A stretch of 64,000 bases of DNA, from contig CAVQER010000003.1 of the NCBI GenBank assembly GCA_963711595.1, positions 62,001 to 126,000 on the forward strand. The letters are read 5' to 3'. Origin of the DNA: JAUSIF01 sp963711595 (lineage in GTDB: Bacteria > Pseudomonadota > Alphaproteobacteria > Rhizobiales > Xanthobacteraceae). Below, piece by piece: positions 8,806 to 16,499 of the stretch. The notes beneath the pieces are model-generated. The model saw only the letters and a list, made by a program, of their open reading frames with translations, did not search any database and was not told the origin of the DNA. Position 1 is the first letter of the stretch; each line of letters starts with the position of its first letter. Both the position numbers and the translations under genes were made by a program.

Positions 8806-10122
8806 TCAGATCAGGATCAGCGCGAGCTTCGGAAACGCAATCAGCAGTGCGATTACGACGAGTGCTGCCAACGCAAACGGCAGCGCACCGAGATAGATGT
8901 CGTTCAACGAAATCCGATCTCCGAGCGGATCGCCGCGCAATGACGCTTTCACGATGAACGGAGACATCCCAAGCGGCGGCGTGATCAGGCCGACTTCGAC
9001 GGCGATCATTGTGATGATGCCGACCCAAACAAGATCGCCGCCGACCATTTTGAAGAGCGGCGCGAAAATCGGGACGGTGATGAGCACGGTCGAGGTCGAG
9101 TTGAGTGCCGTCCCCAAAGCCAGAATGACGAGGACGTAGATGATCATCAATCCTGTCAGGCCGACTTGTGCTTCGCTCAACACGTTTCCCAGATAGGCGG
9201 GCAGGCCAGACATCGCGAGAAACCGCGAAAACATGATCGCGGACGCGACGATCAGAATCAGGGATGCCGTGACGTAGCCGGTATCGACGAGGATGGAGAC
9301 GAATGTCTTGGTGTCGAGGGCGCGTCGGACAATCGCCATTACGAGCGCGCCCAAGGCACCGACGGCGCCGGCTTCGGTCGCCGTGAAGACCCCGCCGTAC
9401 ATGCCGCCCAACACCAAAGCAATCAGCAACAGGATCGGCATGATCTGCATCAGCAGTGACTGACGCCCTTCCGTCGCGGCATCCTCGATGTAACCGGAGC
9501 CGACCCAGTGCGGGCGCAGGAGCGCGATGACGTAGATCGCGACGCTGAACGCGATCGTGAGAATTATGCCCGGGACGATTCCCGCGGTGTAGATGTCGCC
9601 GATCGAGATTTCGGTGAGCACGGCGTAGATGATCATCAGCACGGACGGCGGGATCAGCATGCCGAGCATCGCGGAGCCCGCCACGACGCCGACCGCGAGC
9701 CGCGGGTGATATCCGCGTTTCAGCATCTCGGGCACGGCGAGCTTCGTGAACATGACAACCGCCGCCACGGTGATTCCGGTGATCGCAGAAAAGATCGCGT
9801 TGCCAACCACGGTCGCATGGCCAAGGCCACCCGGCACGTGCTTCAAGAGTTTGTGCGCTACGCGATAGGAGTCCGCACCGACGCCGGCCACCATCACGAA
9901 GAAGCCCATGAGCACGAAGAGCGGCACGGTGCCGAACTCGTATTCGGCGACCGCGTCAGTCGCCGCGAGGCCGATCAGCTGGCTCGCGATGCCGGGATCT
10001 TCCTTCAGGATCCAGACGCCGAAAAAAGTGACGGAAAGAAGTGCCGTCGAAATATGCATGCCGGAGTAGATCAGCAGACCGAGCACAAGAAATCCCGCCA
10101 AGCCGATCTGCGGGTCAGTCAC
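8806..10122 (-). CDS. dctM: TRAP transporter large permease, DctM family
   Basis: Large membrane subunit of a tripartite ATP-independent periplasmic transporter, 438 residues with about twelve hydrophobic segments. Typical text includes PLFVLMGFFVMVAGVG near residue 67, AVVMFTKLAVPEMLKRGYHPRLAVG near 120 and LITPPLGMSPFIVKA near 380. It performs sodium-driven import of organic acids captured by DctP. It overlaps dctQ by four bases. Genes downstream on the same strand are cupin and acyl-CoA synthetase, so the cargo is probably a carboxylate. Confidence 0.92.
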   Translation of the reverse strand: MTDPQIGLAGFLVLGLLIYSGMHISTALLSVTFFGVWILKEDPGIASQLIGLAATDAVAEYEFGTVPLFVLMGFFVMVAGVGADSYRVAHKLLKHVPGGLGHATVVGNAIFSAITGITVAAVVMFTKLAVPEMLKRGYHPRLAVGVVAGSAMLGMLIPPSVLMIIYAVLTEISIGDIYTAGIVPGIILTIAFSVAIYVIALLRPHWVGSGYIEDAATEGRQSLLMQIMPILLLIALVLGGMYGGVFTATEAGAVGALGALVMAIVRRALDTKTFVSILVDTGYVTASLILIVASAIMFSRFLAMSGLPAYLGNVLSEAQVGLTGLMIIYVLVILALGTALNSTSTVLITVPIFAPLFKMVGGDLVWVGIITMIAVEVGLITPPLGMSPFIVKASLRGDPLGDRISLNDIYLGALPFALAALVVIALLIAFPKLALILI

Positions 10123-10664
10123 GACATCACCTTCGTCGCCGGGTCAATCTCGATCAGGCGCTGGTTGCGGCGGCCCGCGCGGACGAATCGTACCGAGAGC
10201 ACGAAATACTGGATCGCCATGACGGCTGAGCCCAGCGTGATGACAGAAAATACCGGCCACTTTGGAAACGTGAACACACCGATGTTGCCGTAGAACTCGC
10301 GGCCGGCCCACACCCGCGTCAGCATGGAAGCGACGATCACCGTGACGACCAGAAACAGAGCGCCGCCAAGGACGTGAAAGAGGGCAAGCACGTACTGTTC
10401 AGCCCGCACGGACCGGGCGCCGACGAATTCCAGCAATCCGTCGACGTTAATGACGCGACCCGCACGCAGCGTCGCCGGCATCTGGAGGAACACAATCGCC
10501 GCAATCGACATCGCGACGATCTCCGGTGTCCCCTCGAAGGGATTGTTGAAGAAAAAGCGGCCAAATACATCGGTCAGGATCACTGCCATGATGAGAACCA
10601 CGAGCAGCGTCCCGACGGCGTTCATTCCGGTCGTAAGCGCGCCGAGAAAAGAAAAACGACTCAT
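10119..10664 (-). CDS. dctQ: TRAP transporter small permease, DctQ family
   Basis: Small membrane subunit of the TRAP importer, 181 residues with four predicted transmembrane helices. The family region RFFFNNPFEGTPEIVAMSIAAIVFLQ is interrupted only by normal substitutions. ATG at 10664 has GAGGA six bases upstream; a start at 10682 is less well supported. It lies between dctP and dctM, and a 9-bp stem-loop separates it from dctP. Confidence 0.88.
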   Translation of the reverse strand: MSRFSFLGALTTGMNAVGTLLVVLIMAVILTDVFGRFFFNNPFEGTPEIVAMSIAAIVFLQMPATLRAGRVINVDGLLEFVGARSVRAEQYVLALFHVLGGALFLVVTVIVASMLTRVWAGREFYGNIGVFTFPKWPVFSVITLGSAVMAIQYFVLSVRFVRAGRRNQRLIEIDPATKVMS

Positions 10665-10687
10665 GTTCTTCCTCGCACACAAGTCGG

Positions 10688-10725
10688 CAGCCAGCCGGAG
10701 CGCGTATCGGCGGTCAGGCTGGCTG
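10688..10725 (-). other. Stem-loop between dctP and dctQ
   Basis: Perfect 9-bp inverted repeat CAGCCAGCC (10688-10696) with its complement at 10717-10725 and a 20-base loop, in the 72-base gap between dctP and dctQ. No T tract follows on the minus strand, so RNA stabilisation or partial attenuation is more likely than full termination. Confidence 0.5.
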
Positions 10726-10736
10726 TAATCCTTGGA

Positions 10737-11813
10737 TCATTCCTTGTCGAAGTCGCGCGGAAACTTGAAGCCGGTTGCCCGTACGGCGTCCATGTACTCG
10801 GTCAGGACCGGCTTCGCCGTCGCTCCGGCCTGCTTGACCCAATCCACCGTTGGGTTGGGAATGGCCTTGACCATGCGAGCCTGTTCGCTGGCCGGCAGCG
10901 TCGACATCTTGCCGCCGGACTTGGACCAGGCCTCGGTCGCGCCGGCGATGCGGGCTGTTTGCTCCTTCAAGTACGCCTGCTTGTACGCGTCGGCGCCCTT
11001 CTTGAACGCAGCCTTCACTTCATCCGGGAATTTGTCCCAGCGCGACTTGTTGATCGCGACCGCTCCGGCGTACATCGCGCCCATGTCGACCACGGTATAG
11101 TGCGGCGCGATTTCGAACAGCTTCGCCGGAACGGCGGCGGTGATGAATGCGACGGCACCGTCATACACGCCGGTCTTGATGTCGTTGTAGAAGGTGTTGA
11201 GGCTGCCCTGCACGCCTACGGCGCCCGTGTTTCTGAGCCAGGCGAGATTGGGGCCGGCGCCACCGAGCCTCTTGCCATTCAGATCTTCCATCTTCGCCAG
11301 CGGAAAGTTCGTGACGAGGCCGTAGTTCTCGATCGCGAAACCGGCGAGATAGACGAGATTGTACTTCGTCCATTCGGCGGCGAGTTCGGGCCGTGCCTGC
11401 ACCTTGTCGATCGCGGCCGTGACGACGTTTGCGTCCGCCGGCCCGTACGGCACGAAGTAGGTCACGTTGTTCAGGAGCATCTTGCCGGATTGGAACACGG
11501 TCGAGACGATCCCGAGATCGGAGATCCCCTGCTCCATTGTCTCGAGTTCGCTGCCGATCTTGGCAAGTGTCCCGCCATAAGCTTCTGTCCAGACGATCTT
11601 GTACTTGTTGGTCTTCGCGAGCTCTGCGTCCACCGTCGCCATCAGCGATTCCTTCAGGTGCTTCACCCAAAGGAAAATCGGCGGATGGCCAGCCGCGATC
11701 GTGAGCTTGATCGATTCCTGTGCGAGCGCGGGCGTCACCGCGGATAGCGCAAGCACAAATCCGGCGGCAGCAAGACCGCCGCGCAGCATGCTGCGCGTGC
11801 CATTCATGTTCAT
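10737..11813 (-). CDS. dctP: TRAP transporter substrate-binding protein, DctP/TAXI-like family
   Basis: Periplasmic solute-binding protein of 358 residues. A signal peptide with hydrophobic core GLAAAGFVLALSAVTPALAQ ends near residue 32. The mature part carries TRAP-type text such as ETMEQGISDLGIVSTVFQ, LNGKRLGGAGPNLAWLRNTGA and YDGAVAFITAAVP. GGGAGGAAA lies about nine bases before the ATG. It is first in the dctP-dctQ-dctM series, transcribed from a strong divergent promoter at 11921-11949, about 100 bases upstream. Ligand undetermined, probably an organic acid. Confidence 0.9.
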   Translation of the reverse strand: MNMNGTRSMLRGGLAAAGFVLALSAVTPALAQESIKLTIAAGHPPIFLWVKHLKESLMATVDAELAKTNKYKIVWTEAYGGTLAKIGSELETMEQGISDLGIVSTVFQSGKMLLNNVTYFVPYGPADANVVTAAIDKVQARPELAAEWTKYNLVYLAGFAIENYGLVTNFPLAKMEDLNGKRLGGAGPNLAWLRNTGAVGVQGSLNTFYNDIKTGVYDGAVAFITAAVPAKLFEIAPHYTVVDMGAMYAGAVAINKSRWDKFPDEVKAAFKKGADAYKQAYLKEQTARIAGATEAWSKSGGKMSTLPASEQARMVKAIPNPTVDWVKQAGATAKPVLTEYMDAVRATGFKFPRDFDKE

Positions 11814-11920
11814 GTCGGCTTTCCTCCCTGACCGTCAGCCGGTTATTTTGATTTCCGCCCCGCGCCCGTCGGGCCGCATCCGAATCTGACGGACGAAGGC
11901 GAAGCCGGCTTGCTGCAAAA

Positions 11921-11949
11921 AGTATAGGAGTGGCGCGCTTTGTTGACAA
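11921..11949 (-). promoter_or_regulatory. Sigma70-type promoter for the TRAP operon
   Basis: On the minus strand TTGTCA (11944-11949), a 17-base spacer and TATACT (11921-11926) match the consensus at five of six positions each. Transcription would start near 11914, about 100 bases before dctP. The -35 box overlaps that of the divergent tetR promoter. Confidence 0.7.
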
Positions 11950-11971
11950 GCTAATTGATCAGTCGTCTAAT
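11943..11971 (+). promoter_or_regulatory. Sigma70-type promoter for the tetR-FAH-cupin genes
   Basis: TTGACA (11943-11948, perfect), a 17-base spacer and TCTAAT (11966-11971, five of six). Transcription would start near 11978, which is downstream of the ATG at 11975 and supports the TTG start at 11996 for the regulator. The -35 box overlaps the opposite-strand -35 box at 11944-11949. Confidence 0.7.
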
Positions 11972-11973
11972 TA
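11952..11973. promoter_or_regulatory. Candidate TetR operator overlapping the tetR -10 box
   Basis: Inverted repeat TAATT (11952-11956) and AATTA (11969-11973) spaced by 12 bases, with a central TGATCA at 11956-11961. It covers the tetR -10 box and lies beside the shared -35 boxes, so the adjacent TetR protein could repress both directions. This is a positional inference. Confidence 0.5.
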
Positions 11974-11995
11974 AATGCGGCACGGAGGCGGCGTA

Positions 11996-12739
11996 TTGCG
12001 CACGCGAAACAGCGAACGCACGAAAGATCGGATTCTGAACGCGGCCGAGCGCCTGTTCTCGGAGCGCGGCCTCGATGGCGTTTCCATGCGCGACATCGCG
12101 TCCGCCGCCGACGTGCAACTCGCGCTTCTCAGCTACTACTTTCGGAGCAAAGAGGGACTCTACCGGGCGGTATTCCACCGCCGCATCGATCCGATCTCGA
12201 AGGAACGCATCTCCAAGTTGCGCGAATTGATGGCGCGGAAAAATCCGCCGCCGACCATCGAGCTCGTGCTCGATGCCCTCGCGCGGCCTTGGGTTGAGCT
12301 GCGCGATAAGCGCGGCGGGCTCCTCTACACGCGCCTTATCGCCCGCGAGGTCGGCGACCCGCGTGAAGGCAGCCGCGGCATCGTCAAGGACATGCTCGAC
12401 CCGATCGCTCTGGAGTTCATCGCTGCGATGGAGCGGGTGCTGCCGCACCATCCGCGCGCCGAGATCCATTGGGCCTATCACTTCTTCATCGGCGGGCTGC
12501 TCCTCATCCTGCTGAAACAGGAGCGTATTCAACGATTGTCGGGCCGCCTCTGCGATATGACGCACAGCGAGCAAGTGGTGGAAGAGATCGTCAGCCTGTT
12601 TGCGCGCGCGTTGCGCGACCCGCGCAAGACAAGAACGGCTGCGGGAGCAAACCGCAAGCCACGAGGGAGGAAGGCAAATGAAGCTCGTAACGTTTTCAAT
12701 CCGCGGCGGGGCGCCGCGCAGCGGCGCGCTGATCGATGA
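11996..12739 (+). CDS. TetR/AcrR-family transcriptional regulator of the catabolic island
   Basis: About 247 residues with an N-terminal TetR helix-turn-helix: RTKDRILNAAERLFSERG, then VSMRDIASAADVQLALLSYYF. TTG at 11996 is preferred over ATG 11975 because GGAGG (11984-11988) sits seven bases before it and the predicted transcript begins near 11978. The C-terminal domain is the ligand-binding half. The frame runs 62 bases into the next gene and ends in an Arg-rich tail; one base shift would put a stop at the FAH start codon, so the 3' end may be imperfect. Likely represses itself and the divergent TRAP operon. Confidence 0.85.
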   Translation: MRTRNSERTKDRILNAAERLFSERGLDGVSMRDIASAADVQLALLSYYFRSKEGLYRAVFHRRIDPISKERISKLRELMARKNPPPTIELVLDALARPWVELRDKRGGLLYTRLIAREVGDPREGSRGIVKDMLDPIALEFIAAMERVLPHHPRAEIHWAYHFFIGGLLLILLKQERIQRLSGRLCDMTHSEQVVEEIVSLFARALRDPRKTRTAAGANRKPRGRKANEARNVFNPRRGAAQRRADR

Positions 12740-13661
12740 GGGACAGGCTGTCGTCGACCTCGTGGCCATAGAGCAGGCGAACGGAAAGCAATCGGGTTCT
12801 CTCGGCTCGGTGCTCGCGATCGCCGAGGGCGGACAGAACGGGCTGGACGCTGCCTACGAGGCGCTCAAGAAGCGATCGAAGGATTCCACCTTCGCCCGCG
12901 GCACGGTGAAGTTGCACGCGCCGATTCCGAATCCGCCGCAGATGCGCGATTTCCTCTGCTTCGAAAAGCATTTGAAGCAGGCCTTTCTCGCGGCCCGCAA
13001 GGTGCGCGCGCAGCAATCACCGGATCCGGCCGCCGCCATGCGCGAGATGGAAGAAAAGAACATCCTTTCGGTGCCGCAAGCCTGGTACGAGCGGCCGCTC
13101 TTCTATCATCCGAATCGCTTCAATGTGATCGGCGACGGCGACGACGTGGTCTGGCCGGCCTACTCGCAGCTGATGGATTTCGAACTCGAGTTCGGCTGCT
13201 ACATCGGCAAGCCGGGCAAGGACATCACCAAGGAAAAAGCGCGCGAGCACATGTTCGGCTACACGATCTTCAACGACTTCTCCGCGCGCGACGAACAGAC
13301 GAAGGAGATGGCCGGGCAGCTCGGCCCCGGCAAGGGCAAGGATTTCGACGGCGGCAACGCGATGGGCCCCTGTCTCGTCACCAGCGACGAGCTGAAGGAT
13401 CCCTACAAGCTGACGATGGTCGTGCGCGTGAACGGAGAAGAATGGGGACGCGGCAACTCAAGCGACATGGGCTGGAAGTTCGAGGACTGCATCGCCCACG
13501 CGTCCCGTTCGGAGACGCTCCATTCCGGTGAGTTCATTGCGTCGGGCACCGTTGGCAACGGGTGCGGACTCGAGCATTTGAAGTTCCTGAAATCGGGCGA
13601 CGTGGTCGAGCTCGAGGTCGAAGGGATCGGCATGCTCAAGAACCGCGTCCTGCGAAATTGA
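12678..13661 (+). CDS. Fumarylacetoacetate hydrolase (FAH)-family protein
   Basis: FAH-superfamily enzyme of 327 residues; members are metal-dependent hydrolases, hydratases or decarboxylases of oxo-acids late in aromatic catabolism. Visible FAH text includes LMDFELEFGCYIGKPG (acidic metal ligands), GYTIFNDFSARDEQT, KDFDGGNAMGPCLVT and ETLHSGEFIASGTVGNGCG. GGGAGG lies eight bases before ATG 12678. It follows tetR and precedes the second cupin. With a flavoprotein hydroxylase nearby, a gentisate-like route ending in fumarylpyruvate hydrolysis is possible, but no full-length gentisate dioxygenase is present. Confidence 0.88.
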   Translation: MKLVTFSIRGGAPRSGALIDEGQAVVDLVAIEQANGKQSGSLGSVLAIAEGGQNGLDAAYEALKKRSKDSTFARGTVKLHAPIPNPPQMRDFLCFEKHLKQAFLAARKVRAQQSPDPAAAMREMEEKNILSVPQAWYERPLFYHPNRFNVIGDGDDVVWPAYSQLMDFELEFGCYIGKPGKDITKEKAREHMFGYTIFNDFSARDEQTKEMAGQLGPGKGKDFDGGNAMGPCLVTSDELKDPYKLTMVVRVNGEEWGRGNSSDMGWKFEDCIAHASRSETLHSGEFIASGTVGNGCGLEHLKFLKSGDVVELEVEGIGMLKNRVLRN

Positions 13662-13680
13662 AGAACGAGGGGAGGAAAAA

Positions 13681-14217
13681 ATGGGTCAGAAAATTCACCG
13701 CATCGTCACCGGCCACAATGCCAAAGGCAAAGCGATCATCACCATCAACGACCACGCTCCGAACGCGGTCGAGATCAAGGGCTGGCCGGGCCTGTGGGTG
13801 ACCGACCTCTGGACTACCGACGAAATGCCGATCGACAACAACGGCAGCACGGACCGGGGCGCGCGTCCTTTGCGCCATGACCCGACGCCCAACGGCACGA
13901 TCTTTCGCGTTGTCGAGTTTCCGCCGGAGTCCAAGGCATCCGCGATCGATGCCAAAGCGGCGTTTGAACATCTGGGTAGCGAAACAAAACCAAAAGACGA
14001 GGACACCGCTAAACACCCCTCAATGCACAAGACGAAATCGATCGATTACCTCGTCGTCATCGCCGGCGAGATGTGGATGGTGATGGAGGAAGGCGAAGTG
14101 CTGCTCCGGCCGGGCGATTGCATCGTGCAGCGCGGAACGAACCACGCCTGGGTGAACAAGAGCGACAAGCCGTGCCTGCTCGCGGCAATTCTGATCGACG
14201 CGCAACCGGCCCCCTAG
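13681..14217 (+). CDS. Single-domain cupin protein (copy 2)
   Basis: Cupin of 178 residues, paralogous to the product of 8155-8781. Both share RIVTGHNAKGKAIITI-like N-termini, a WVTDLWTTDE-type strand, an HKTKSIDYLVVIAGEMW motif and GDCIVQRGTNHAW, which contain the likely metal-binding His and Glu. This copy lacks the basic tail. A strong GGGGAGG precedes the ATG and the gene is 19 bases after the FAH gene. It converges on the hydroxylase gene with three bases between stops. It is half the length of gentisate dioxygenase, so that assignment is not supported. Confidence 0.82.
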   Translation: MGQKIHRIVTGHNAKGKAIITINDHAPNAVEIKGWPGLWVTDLWTTDEMPIDNNGSTDRGARPLRHDPTPNGTIFRVVEFPPESKASAIDAKAAFEHLGSETKPKDEDTAKHPSMHKTKSIDYLVVIAGEMWMVMEEGEVLLRPGDCIVQRGTNHAWVNKSDKPCLLAAILIDAQPAP

Positions 14218-14220
14218 CGC

Positions 14221-15408
14221 TCAGTCGAGGCCGATCGAGCCATAAAGCCAGGCGAGCCGGTCGTAATAGTCGTTCGCGCTGAACGACCGCAGGATCGCGT
14301 TGCGCACGTCGGCTTTCGCGAGCGCGGGGTGAAAGACGTACTCTCCGACGAGGCGCGAGGCCATCTGCAGGCGGCCTGTCCGCGTGGCGCGCTGTTTGTT
14401 GTACGCGACGAACGCTGCACTCAAGTCGTCGCCGTGTCGCTCGACCATATGCGCGAGGCAGACCCCGTCTTCCAGCGCCATGCACGCGCCTTGCGCGAAA
14501 TACTGCAGCATCGGGTGAGCCGCGTCGCCGAGCAAAGTCACTCGGCGATCCACCCAATTTTGCACGGGCTCGCGATCGCACAATACCCAGAGCTTCCAAT
14601 CCTCGCCGTGCTCGATGATCTGTTGCGCGCGCGGATGCACATGCCGAAAGTGCTTGCGGACCTCGTCCTTGCTCACAGGCTTTCCGGCGACGGGCTCCGG
14701 TGCGTCGTTGTGGCAGGTGACGACCAGGTTGAAGACTTTCCAACCCTTGAGCGGATAGTGGACGAGATGGACCTTTGGTCCGGCCCAGAGTGTCGCCGCA
14801 TTCCAGCGGAGATCTTCCGGCATGCGTTCGGTCGGAATCACCGAGCGGAATGTCGTATGGCCCGAAACGACCGGCGCACCGTCGTTGACCACCTGCGCGC
14901 GGATGCTCGACCAGAGCCCGTCGGCGCCGACGAGCGCCGCACCCGACACCTTATTACCTGACGCCAGGATCGCCCTGACGCCTTTGTCGTCCTGTTCGTA
15001 GCGCTCGACTTTGCTGGATACGCGTAGATCGACGAGCTCGCTTTCCTTGCAGGCGTCGAGCAATGCGTCGTGCAAGTCGGCACGATGCACGACCGCGTAC
15101 GGATTGCCGAAGCGGTTCCGGAACGCTTCGCCGACGGGAATGCTCGTGATGCGTTCGCCTCCGACCGCATCCATCAGGACCAATTCGTCCACGAACACGG
15201 CGCCGCGTTGCGCGCGTTCGCCGACGCCCAGCGCGTCGAACGAGTGAAACGCGTTCGGAGCCAGCTGTATTCCGGCGCCGATTTCCCCGAATTGCTGTGC
15301 CTGTTCGAGCACGATTGAGCGGCGGCCTTTGCGCGCCAAGGCAAGCGCCGCCGCGAGGCCCCCGAGCCCGCCGCCGACAATCAAGAAAACGTCGTCGCTC
15401 AATCGCAC
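14221..15408 (-). CDS. FAD-dependent aromatic monooxygenase (3-hydroxybenzoate 6-hydroxylase/salicylate hydroxylase-like)
   Basis: Class A flavoprotein hydroxylase, 395 residues, using NAD(P)H and oxygen to hydroxylate a phenolic ring. The FAD dinucleotide motif VGGGLGGLAAALALARKG is at the N-terminus, GADGLWSSIRAQV is the DG motif and VTLLGDAAHPMLQYFAQGA the GD motif. I chose GTG at 15408; TTG at 15402 is also possible, and the frame stays open into the upstream gene without homology. The sequence most resembles 3-hydroxybenzoate 6-hydroxylases, which form gentisate. It starts 46 bases after glucokinase ends, but its context is the FAH/cupin cluster. Confidence 0.85.
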   Translation of the reverse strand: MRLSDDVFLIVGGGLGGLAAALALARKGRRSIVLEQAQQFGEIGAGIQLAPNAFHSFDALGVGERAQRGAVFVDELVLMDAVGGERITSIPVGEAFRNRFGNPYAVVHRADLHDALLDACKESELVDLRVSSKVERYEQDDKGVRAILASGNKVSGAALVGADGLWSSIRAQVVNDGAPVVSGHTTFRSVIPTERMPEDLRWNAATLWAGPKVHLVHYPLKGWKVFNLVVTCHNDAPEPVAGKPVSKDEVRKHFRHVHPRAQQIIEHGEDWKLWVLCDREPVQNWVDRRVTLLGDAAHPMLQYFAQGACMALEDGVCLAHMVERHGDDLSAAFVAYNKQRATRTGRLQMASRLVGEYVFHPALAKADVRNAILRSFSANDYYDRLAWLYGSIGLD

Positions 15409-15454
15409 CCCCGCCCGTTTAGGACGCGATCTTGCGAGTCGACTTCGATCCAGA

Positions 15455-16405
15455 TCAAGAGGCTGAACGTCGCAAGTGAGCGAGCGCGATTTGCTGCGCG
15501 CCGACCAGCCCGGGAAACGGATGCATGATGACGTGCACGGGGATGGCAGCGAGCCGATCCTGATAAGGCGGATGGTCGCGAAACGCCTCGTCGAACGGCG
15601 AACCCGCATACAGTTCGGCAAGCGCCAGGCCAAGGCCGCCAGCGATGTACACACCGGCGCGCGCGTCAAAGGCGAGCGCGAGATCGCCTGCCACGCGGCC
15701 GAAAACGGCCAAGACGAAATTCACGGTCGCTCGCGCTTCGGCATTTCCATTTTTCGCGGCGTCGATGATGGCTCCGGTCGTAGCATTGTGTCCGGTGAGA
15801 ATCGTGTGCGCGGCAACCAGTCCCCTGCCCGACAGCACGTCTTCGACTGCCACGGCGCCGCGGTCCCGGGCGAGATGGCCGACCACCCGTGCTTCGTCCG
15901 CCGTCGCGGCGCCGAGCCGCATGTGACCGGCTTCACTCGACACAGCGATCGGCGCCCTTCCCGAGCGCACTAACGCCGAAACCCCAAACCCGGTGCCCGG
16001 TCCGCACGCGAGCAGGTTGCCCTCCTTGCTCGCGGTCTGCATGCCGAGCGGCATGAGCTCATCCTGGCCGAGCGCGGGTAGCGCATGCGCGACGGCAAAG
16101 AAATCGTTCACGACGATGAGCTCGTCCAGGTCGAGCGCTTCCGTGATTGCGGCCCGGGAGAATGTCCAGGGACGGTTCGTAAGACGGATTTCCTCGTTCT
16201 CCGTCGGCCCGGCGACAGCGAGAACGGCAAAGCGCGGTCGCGTCGCGCCGAGTCCGGTGACCGCTTCGCGCAATGTGGCGACTAGGTCCTTTACGTCGTC
16301 ATTCTTGTACGTTTCGCCCCGCAACAGTCCGTCCGTGCCGCCGACGGCAATACGCGTATTCGTGCCGCCAACATCGGCGACTAGATATTGGGCGGTTTCA
16401 GCCAC
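15455..16405 (-). CDS. glk: Glucokinase
   Basis: Glk-family hexokinase, 316 residues, phosphorylating glucose with ATP. The phosphate-binding motif LVADVGGTNTRIAVGG is at residues 8-23, and the family texts LAVAGPTENEEIRLTNRPW, LIVVNDFFAVAHALP, GPGTGFGVS, SSEAGHMRLG and VYIAGGLG follow in order. The last strand ends HPFPGLVGAQQIA. It is divergent from the trehalose genes at 16500, so glucose released from trehalose or glucans could be phosphorylated by it. Confidence 0.92.
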   Translation of the reverse strand: MAETAQYLVADVGGTNTRIAVGGTDGLLRGETYKNDDVKDLVATLREAVTGLGATRPRFAVLAVAGPTENEEIRLTNRPWTFSRAAITEALDLDELIVVNDFFAVAHALPALGQDELMPLGMQTASKEGNLLACGPGTGFGVSALVRSGRAPIAVSSEAGHMRLGAATADEARVVGHLARDRGAVAVEDVLSGRGLVAAHTILTGHNATTGAIIDAAKNGNAEARATVNFVLAVFGRVAGDLALAFDARAGVYIAGGLGLALAELYAGSPFDEAFRDHPPYQDRLAAIPVHVIMHPFPGLVGAQQIALAHLRRSAS

Positions 16406-16499
16406 TCGTTGCGCTCACTTCCTTGCCATTTCGCCGCATGGAACTTCGGTCACATTCGCCCGTTATCTTAGAACGACGTGGCGCCGATATCGATTGAAT

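Noticed and set aside
10374..11747. Long plus-strand open frame opposite dctP and dctQ
   Set aside because: Mirror frame of GC-rich coding DNA; the minus-strand TRAP genes have clear motifs and ribosome-binding sites.
8155..14217. Gentisate pathway assignment for the cupin, FAH and hydroxylase genes
   Set aside because: Suggestive combination, but gentisate 1,2-dioxygenase is about twice the cupin length with two cupin domains, and no maleylpyruvate isomerase is seen.
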